DNA of 11,130 bases from an uncultured Clostridia bacterium (lineage in GTDB: Bacteria; Bacillota; Clostridia; Oscillospirales; Acutalibacteraceae), in contig CAMVBD010000015.1 in the NCBI GenBank assembly GCA_947165615.1, forward strand, positions 1-11,130, written 5' to 3'. Position numbers and translations under genes: made by a program. Positions 7,530 to 11,130 of this stretch are shown in pieces. Each line of letters starts with the position of its first letter. The first letter of the stretch is position 1. Below the pieces are notes generated by a model. The model ran no database searches, had not been told where the DNA came from, and saw only the letters and a program-made list of their open reading frames with translations.

Positions 7530-7937
7530 ATGGCTATTCAGCAGCTTACCGCCTTTGTGGAAAACCGGCGCGGCAGACTCGTGGAGGTCACGCGTCTGCT
7601 CTCGGACGCCGGCGTCGACCTGCGCGCCCTGTCCATCGCGGACACGCAGGAATTCGGCATTCTGCGCGGCATTGTGGACAAAACGGACGAGGCGCTGTCC
7701 GCCCTGCAAAAGGAAGGGATCCTCGTCCAGCTTACGCCCGTCGTCGGCGTGCGCCTGACCGACCGCCCCGGGGAACTCTCCCGTGCGCTCGGCGTTCTGG
7801 ATGACGCCGGGATCAACGTGGAGTACGTCTACGCCTTTCTTGCCGTCACCCCGGGCGTCGCGGACGTCGTCTTGCGCGTGCAGGACAACGCCGCCGCCGA
7901 AAACGCCCTGACAGCGGCGGGATTTGAGATCATGTAA
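7530..7937 (+). CDS. Tandem ACT-domain protein (amino-acid-binding, COG4747-like)
   Basis: A small protein of 135 residues made almost entirely of two ACT domains, about 4-66 and 72-133. Each shows the ACT ligand-loop pattern: FVENRRGRLVEVTRLLSDAGVDL, then VRLTDRPGELSRALGVLDDAGINV. There is no catalytic or DNA-binding domain, so it is a stand-alone sensor or an allosteric partner subunit rather than an enzyme or a transcription factor by itself. ACT domains usually bind amino acids between paired domains. As the last gene in an operon handling aryl-pyruvates, an aromatic amino acid is the natural candidate ligand, which is an inference. The start is supported by TAAGGAGG (7515-7522), which includes the paaK stop codon, seven bases before ATG. 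The operon terminator follows ten bases after its stop. Confidence 0.88.
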   Translation: MAIQQLTAFVENRRGRLVEVTRLLSDAGVDLRALSIADTQEFGILRGIVDKTDEALSALQKEGILVQLTPVVGVRLTDRPGELSRALGVLDDAGINVEYVYAFLAVTPGVADVVLRVQDNAAAENALTAAGFEIM

Positions 7938-7946
7938 AACCGAAAA

Positions 7947-7974
7947 GCCGGAGCCCTTGCTCCGGTTTTTTTTG
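7947..7974 (+). terminator. Intrinsic terminator of the ior/paaK operon
   Basis: CCGGAGC (7948-7954) pairs perfectly with GCTCCGG (7959-7965) around a CCTT loop, extended by a G-T pair, followed by eight T residues (7966-7973). It sits directly after the ACT gene and closes the six-gene unit that starts at 1386. Confidence 0.92.
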
Positions 7975-8007
7975 TATCCGGTCTTTTCCGGAAACAATGG
8001 ATAGGTG

Positions 8008-8034
8008 AAAGGCGGGGCATGTCGCTCCGCCTTT
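8008..8034. repeat. Inverted repeat abutting the response-regulator operator
   Basis: AAAGGCGG (8008-8015) and CCGCCTTT (8027-8034) form a perfect 8-bp dyad (plus one G-T pair) with an inner loop of about nine bases. It ends at the base before the first GTAAG of the regulator's direct repeat. It may be a back-up terminator for read-through from the upstream operon, since the T-run is short, or an extra protein-binding site. Confidence 0.55.
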
Positions 8035-8066
8035 GTAAGAAATCTGTAAGGGAAAACCGATAGAAT
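8031..8066 (+). promoter_or_regulatory. Promoter with direct-repeat operator for the response-regulator gene
   Basis: GTAAG occurs at 8035-8039 and 8046-8050, an 11-bp period typical of OmpR/PhoB-type tandem binding, within CTTTGTAAGAAATCTGTAAG. A -10 hexamer TAGAAT lies at 8061-8066. The -35 position (about 8038-8043) falls inside the repeat and does not match TTGACA, so the promoter probably needs the bound regulator. The same arrangement, with the same 26-base offset, precedes the permease gene at 10006. Confidence 0.65.
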
Positions 8067-8100
8067 GCAGAATGGAGTTTTGTTTTCGGGAGGGCTGACC

Positions 8101-8805
8101 ATGAAAATTCTGATCGTCGAGGACGACGTTTCGCTCCGTTTGGGTCTGCGGGATCTGCTTCAAAAGGCGGGTTACGACGCCGACGCCGTCGGGACTGTGC
8201 GCGAAGCGCGGCTGACAGCGGGAAATGTCGGCGTTTACGGGGCTTATCTTTTGGACGTGATGCTGCCGGACGGCTCGGGGCTTGACCTCTGCGTTTTTCT
8301 GCGGGCGAATACGGCAGCTCCGATCCTTCTTCTGACCGCGCTGGACGATGAGGAAAGCGTGATCGCCGGGCTTTCCGCCGGGGCGGACGACTATGTTTAT
8401 AAGCCCTTCCGGGCGCGGGAACTTTTGGCGCGTCTGAATGCCAATCTGAGACGCGGACAGGAGAACAAGACGCTGCTGGAGAGCGGGGCGCTTGTCTTTT
8501 TCCCGAAGGAGGGGCGTTTTTCCCTGAACGGAAAGCCGTTTTTTCTTCCGCCGAAGGGCAGTCTTCTTTTGGCCGCGCTCCTTGAAAGCGCCGGGCGGCT
8601 GTTGACCCGTGAACAACTTTTTTACCGGCTTTGGGACGTCGACGAAAACTACGTCGACGAAAATACGCTCTCAGTGGAGGTCTCGCGTCTCAGAAAGGCG
8701 CTGGGGCGCTTTGACGGGCGAGACTATATCGAAACGGTGCGGGGCGTCGGCTACCGCTGGGCGCTGCCCGTAAACGCCGTCGGAAGGGAGGCGGAACCGC
8801 AATGA
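8101..8805 (+). CDS. OmpR-family response regulator
   Basis: A DNA-binding response regulator of 234 residues. The receiver domain (1-115) shows the acidic pair E7-D8-D9, the phospho-acceptor D52 in LLDVMLPDGSG, T79 in LLLTALDD and K101 in YVYKPF. The C-terminal winged helix (about 130-230) ends with the usual pattern VDENTLSVEVSRLRKAL and VRGVGYRW. All phospho-relay residues are intact. The start at ATG 8101 is set by GGGAGGG (8088-8094) six bases upstream. An in-frame ATG at 8065 overlaps the predicted -10 and lacks a ribosome binding site. It overlaps the kinase gene by four bases (ATGA). The tandem GTAAG repeats upstream of this gene and of the permease are its probable binding sites. The stimulus is unknown; the neighbouring permease suggests a cell-envelope or antimicrobial-peptide signal. 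Confidence 0.93.
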   Translation: MKILIVEDDVSLRLGLRDLLQKAGYDADAVGTVREARLTAGNVGVYGAYLLDVMLPDGSGLDLCVFLRANTAAPILLLTALDDEESVIAGLSAGADDYVYKPFRARELLARLNANLRRGQENKTLLESGALVFFPKEGRFSLNGKPFFLPPKGSLLLAALLESAGRLLTREQLFYRLWDVDENYVDENTLSVEVSRLRKALGRFDGRDYIETVRGVGYRWALPVNAVGREAEPQ

Positions 8806-9938
8806 AGCGCAGGGGCCCGGTTTTTGTGGTTTCTCTGATCTGTCTTCTGTCCGCCTTTTTGAGCGCGCTGACCGTCGCTTCGGCGTCTCTCGGACGGCTC
8901 AAATCAGTCTCAGCGGCGCTCCGGCAAACGGACCCGGACGCCGCCCGCGCGTTTTTGGAGGCGTTTTTGGAGGAGCCCGTTCCCGACGCGCCCGACGCCG
9001 CTGAGGCGTTGGGTTTCACCGATCGGTACTACGGCTTTGTCGTCGAAAAGGCTGTTCCCGCCGGGACCAAGGCCGTCCTTGCCGCCTTGGTTTTCTTCCC
9101 CGTCCTTGGTTTTGCGGGGCTGCTGCTTTACGAGGGCCGCCGCGAAAAAAAAGACCGCGAAACACTTCGGGCGCGGGTTACGGCAGCGCTGGATGGAAAG
9201 GAGCGTTTCGACGCCCGGTCTGAGGACGAGCGTCTGGTTTCCGACCTGATAGGGCGCGTGCGGATCGCGGAGGAGGGCCGTTTCAGACGGGAGACGGAAC
9301 TCAAAACCTACGTCGAAAACGTCGCGCACGGCGTCAAGACCCCGCTTGCTGCCCTGACGCTGAAACTCGATCTGCTGCGTCAGGAGACCGGAGAATCGGC
9401 GTACCTTGCAGACGCCGAGCGCGAGGCAGAGCGCATCCGGCGTTACCTGTCGTCTCTACTCACAAGCGCCCGGATCGAAAGCGGGCGCGTACGGTTTCAG
9501 TGGGAAAGACTGGACTTCCTTGCGCTGGTCCGGGAAGTCCTTTCGGATTACGGGGACGCTGTTTTTCTCCGGACGGAAGAAAGCGGGGCGTATAACGTGC
9601 GCGGCGACCGGGAGTGGCTGGACGACGCCGTGTCCGCTCTTTTGCAAAACGGGGTCCGAGACGGGGAGGGTGAAGCGACCGCCGCGCTGACCGCGTCTGA
9701 CCTGTCCGTCCGGCTGACGATCGAAAACGGGGGCTCCGTTTTATCCCTGCCGCCGGAGCGCCTGACCGAGCGATATTTCGTGCCCGTGGAAAACGGCTCG
9801 TCCACCGGCGTCGGCCTGTCCGTCGTCAAGGCTGTGGCCGAAGCGCACGGCGGGACGCTCGTTCTGCGCCCGAAGGCGACCGGGGGCATGCTTGCGGTCC
9901 TGACTCTGCCGAGACTTGAACTCAGAGAAAAACTCTGA
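8802..9938 (+). CDS. Membrane sensor histidine kinase partner of the OmpR-type regulator
   Basis: A 378-residue kinase with two membrane segments (about 7-28 and 89-110) enclosing an extracytoplasmic loop of about 60 residues with no recognised sensor fold. A linker leads to the dimerisation/phospho-acceptor domain with H176 in VENVAHGVKTPL. The ATPase domain has the N-box asparagine N283 (LLQNGVRDG), a variant G1 box IENGGS (307-312) where the usual D-x-G is E-N-G, and a good G2 box STGVGLSVVKAV (334-345). The HGxKTPL histidine box and the ATPase style match kinases that accompany peptide-related ABC transporters. The ATG overlaps the regulator's stop codon; GGGAGG (8786-8791) lies ten bases upstream. 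The loop is longer than in the intramembrane-sensing BceS group, so it may sense a ligand or the transporter directly. Confidence 0.92.
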   Translation: MKRRGPVFVVSLICLLSAFLSALTVASASLGRLKSVSAALRQTDPDAARAFLEAFLEEPVPDAPDAAEALGFTDRYYGFVVEKAVPAGTKAVLAALVFFPVLGFAGLLLYEGRREKKDRETLRARVTAALDGKERFDARSEDERLVSDLIGRVRIAEEGRFRRETELKTYVENVAHGVKTPLAALTLKLDLLRQETGESAYLADAEREAERIRRYLSSLLTSARIESGRVRFQWERLDFLALVREVLSDYGDAVFLRTEESGAYNVRGDREWLDDAVSALLQNGVRDGEGEATAALTASDLSVRLTIENGGSVLSLPPERLTERYFVPVENGSSTGVGLSVVKAVAEAHGGTLVLRPKATGGMLAVLTLPRLELREKL

Positions 9939-9947
9939 ACCCGTCCG

Positions 9948-9983
9948 TTTTGTAAGAGATTCGCAAGACGGGGACGGTATCCT
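9948..9983 (+). promoter_or_regulatory. Promoter with direct-repeat operator for the ABC permease gene
   Basis: GTAAG (9952-9956) and GCAAG (9963-9967) repeat with an 11-bp period inside TTTTGTAAGAGATTCGCAAG, and a -10-like TATCCT lies at 9978-9983. The spacing from first repeat to -10 is 26 bases, as upstream of the regulator gene. No consensus -35 is present. It lies between the kinase stop (9938) and the permease start (10006). Confidence 0.62.
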
Positions 9984-10005
9984 GAAACCGTACGGAGGTG
10001 ATCGT

Positions 10006-11130
10006 ATGAAAACGAAAAACGGCTGGGGCATGTTCCGGTTGGGACTTCGCCGCCGCAAAAAGGAGACCCGCAGGCTGCGGCTGATGACGGCGCTTTCGGT
10101 TTTCTTCCTGGCCTTTACGCTGCTGTTTCAGGATAACATGGGCGCCTATCAGACGGCGCTCAACGACGAGACCTACGGGGCGTGGTTCGTTCGCAGCGGG
10201 GACGACAGTTTCGAGGACCATCCCTACCTTCGGAGTCAGGGGGAGGTGCTGCGCGGGAGCCTGATGTTTTCGGGGCTTACGACCGCCGAGATCCTGACCG
10301 GAGAAAAATCTGCGGATGAGATGCGGTACGACGAGTATCTCGCTGCGTTTTATGAGAGAAACGGAGATCTTTTTCCCCTCTTTCAGACGCAGCACGTCGG
10401 CGACGGGACCGGCCTCGACTTCATCGGCTCTTTTCCTTCGGGCTTTGCCGAAGAAAACCGGATCGCGCTTTTATCCGGCCGCTGGCCCGAGGCGGACGAC
10501 GAGATCGTGATGACGATCCCGGCGCTCGGGCATTACGGCTATTCCATGACCCTCGGACAGACAGTCACATTCTATCTGCAGCGGGGGTACGCCTCGCCCT
10601 TTGCCTACCGCGTGGATGAGTCCGAGATCTCCGACTTTCTGTTTCCGGTCTCCTACCGGCTGGTCGGGATCATGGAGGACTACCTGCAGATCTGGGACGC
10701 GGGCAAAACCGGGGAGCTTCCCGCCGCCGTTGTGACCGAGGCGGCGCTGAAACAGCAGGACATGCTGATCTTCCCGACCCGTTTTTATGCGATACGGGAC
10801 GAATACAAAACGGCTCGTTACGCCGCCTTTGCCGCATCCCTGGCCAAAGCCGTCGGGGAGAACGGGGACTGCGGCTTTGAACTGACGAACGAAACGGCTC
10901 TGTCTGTCGGGAACCGGAATCCGGACGTTCGGTATTACTCCCTGAACCGCTCCGGTTTCGAGACCGCCTTTTGGGGAGACGCCGGGATTTTTACAGCCGT
11001 CACGGTTTTGCTTGTCGTGATGAGCGCCGCGGTAGCGGCCTATCTCTACGCGTCCTATCTCTCCCGGCGGCGGGTGTATTTTCTGCGGATGCGGGAAATG
11101 GGCCTTTCGGTGCGTGAGATCTGGAAAATG
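10006..11130 (+). CDS. FtsX/MacB-like ABC transporter permease, 3' end beyond the window
   Basis: An open frame of 375 codons running off the window end without a stop. The layout is a basic N-terminus, a first membrane segment (about 26-42), a large extracytoplasmic domain (about 43-322) and a second membrane segment (about 326-350). A basic cytoplasmic stretch follows (SRRRVYFLRMREMGLSVREIWKM), matching the start of an FtsX-like domain and its coupling helix to the ATPase. The extracytoplasmic part has the MacB-PCD-like pattern LLSGRWPEADDEIVM and LGQTVTF followed by LVGIMED. More membrane segments are expected downstream. Excellent ribosome binding site ACGGAGGTGAT (9992-10002). No ATP-binding partner is in this window; it should lie downstream if the unit is a full exporter. 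It probably moves or resists a peptide or lipid-like compound, or acts in envelope remodelling, under control of the adjacent two-component system. Confidence 0.85.
   Translation, partial: MKTKNGWGMFRLGLRRRKKETRRLRLMTALSVFFLAFTLLFQDNMGAYQTALNDETYGAWFVRSGDDSFEDHPYLRSQGEVLRGSLMFSGLTTAEILTGEKSADEMRYDEYLAAFYERNGDLFPLFQTQHVGDGTGLDFIGSFPSGFAEENRIALLSGRWPEADDEIVMTIPALGHYGYSMTLGQTVTFYLQRGYASPFAYRVDESEISDFLFPVSYRLVGIMEDYLQIWDAGKTGELPAAVVTEAALKQQDMLIFPTRFYAIRDEYKTARYAAFAASLAKAVGENGDCGFELTNETALSVGNRNPDVRYYSLNRSGFETAFWGDAGIFTAVTVLLVVMSAAVAAYLYASYLSRRRVYFLRMREMGLSVREIWKM

Noticed and set aside
7978..7991. CCGG-TCTTTT-CCGG small palindrome after the operon terminator
   Set aside because: Only 4 bp per arm in GC-rich sequence; expected by chance.
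6750..8102. Minus-strand open frame of 450 codons opposite paaK and the ACT gene
   Set aside because: It crosses a clear terminator and the intergenic region on the other strand and has no family motif; a shadow of GC-rich coding sequence.
9945..9971. Dyad CCGTTTTG...CAAGACGG over the permease operator
   Set aside because: It contains a G-T mismatch and is not present at the matching operator upstream of the regulator gene; the direct repeat is what both sites share.

Overview
The window is a gene-dense, GC-rich stretch from what looks like a strictly anaerobic member of the Bacillota, probably a GC-rich Clostridia/Oscillospiraceae-type gut or sediment organism. The reasons are strong AGGAGG-type ribosome binding sites, ATGA-overlapping operons, Rho-independent terminators, an oxygen-sensitive ferredoxin-dependent 2-oxoacid oxidoreductase, and a two-component system followed by a long FtsX-type permease. 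The taxon is inferred from style, not from a marker gene. All nine complete genes and one cut-off gene lie on the + strand. No gap between genes exceeds 170 bases. I see no tRNA, rRNA, CRISPR array, insertion sequence or phage gene.

Region 1 (1-1300): a single M28-type zinc aminopeptidase with two pairs of membrane segments inserted into the enzyme fold, closed by a clear intrinsic terminator.

Region 2 (1317-7973): a self-contained six-gene operon with a near-consensus extended -10 promoter, translationally coupled or closely spaced genes, and a terminator. The order is metal-dependent amidohydrolase, acyl-CoA ligase (ANL superfamily), iorA, iorB, PaaK-type arylacetate-CoA ligase and a double-ACT-domain protein. 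The core iorA-iorB-paaK-ACT is recognisable as an aryl-pyruvate / arylacetyl-CoA / arylacetate interconversion module. IorAB links aryl-pyruvate plus CoA and oxidised ferredoxin to arylacetyl-CoA plus CO2 and reduced ferredoxin. PaaK links arylacetate, ATP and CoA to the same thioester. The ACT protein is a likely amino-acid sensor. The module could run oxidatively (aromatic amino acid fermentation to arylacetates) or reductively (salvage of arylacetates into aromatic amino acids). The two extra genes at the front (amidohydrolase and second ligase) suggest an added, unidentified carboxylic acid or amide substrate.

Region 3 (8008-11130): an OmpR-type response regulator, its sensor kinase, and the first 375 codons of an FtsX/MacB-like ABC permease that runs off the window. 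The same 11-bp-period direct repeat (GTAAG-N6-G(T/C)AAG) lies upstream of both the regulator gene and the permease gene, in each case 26 bases before the -10 hexamer. This points to autoregulation plus control of the permease by the regulator.
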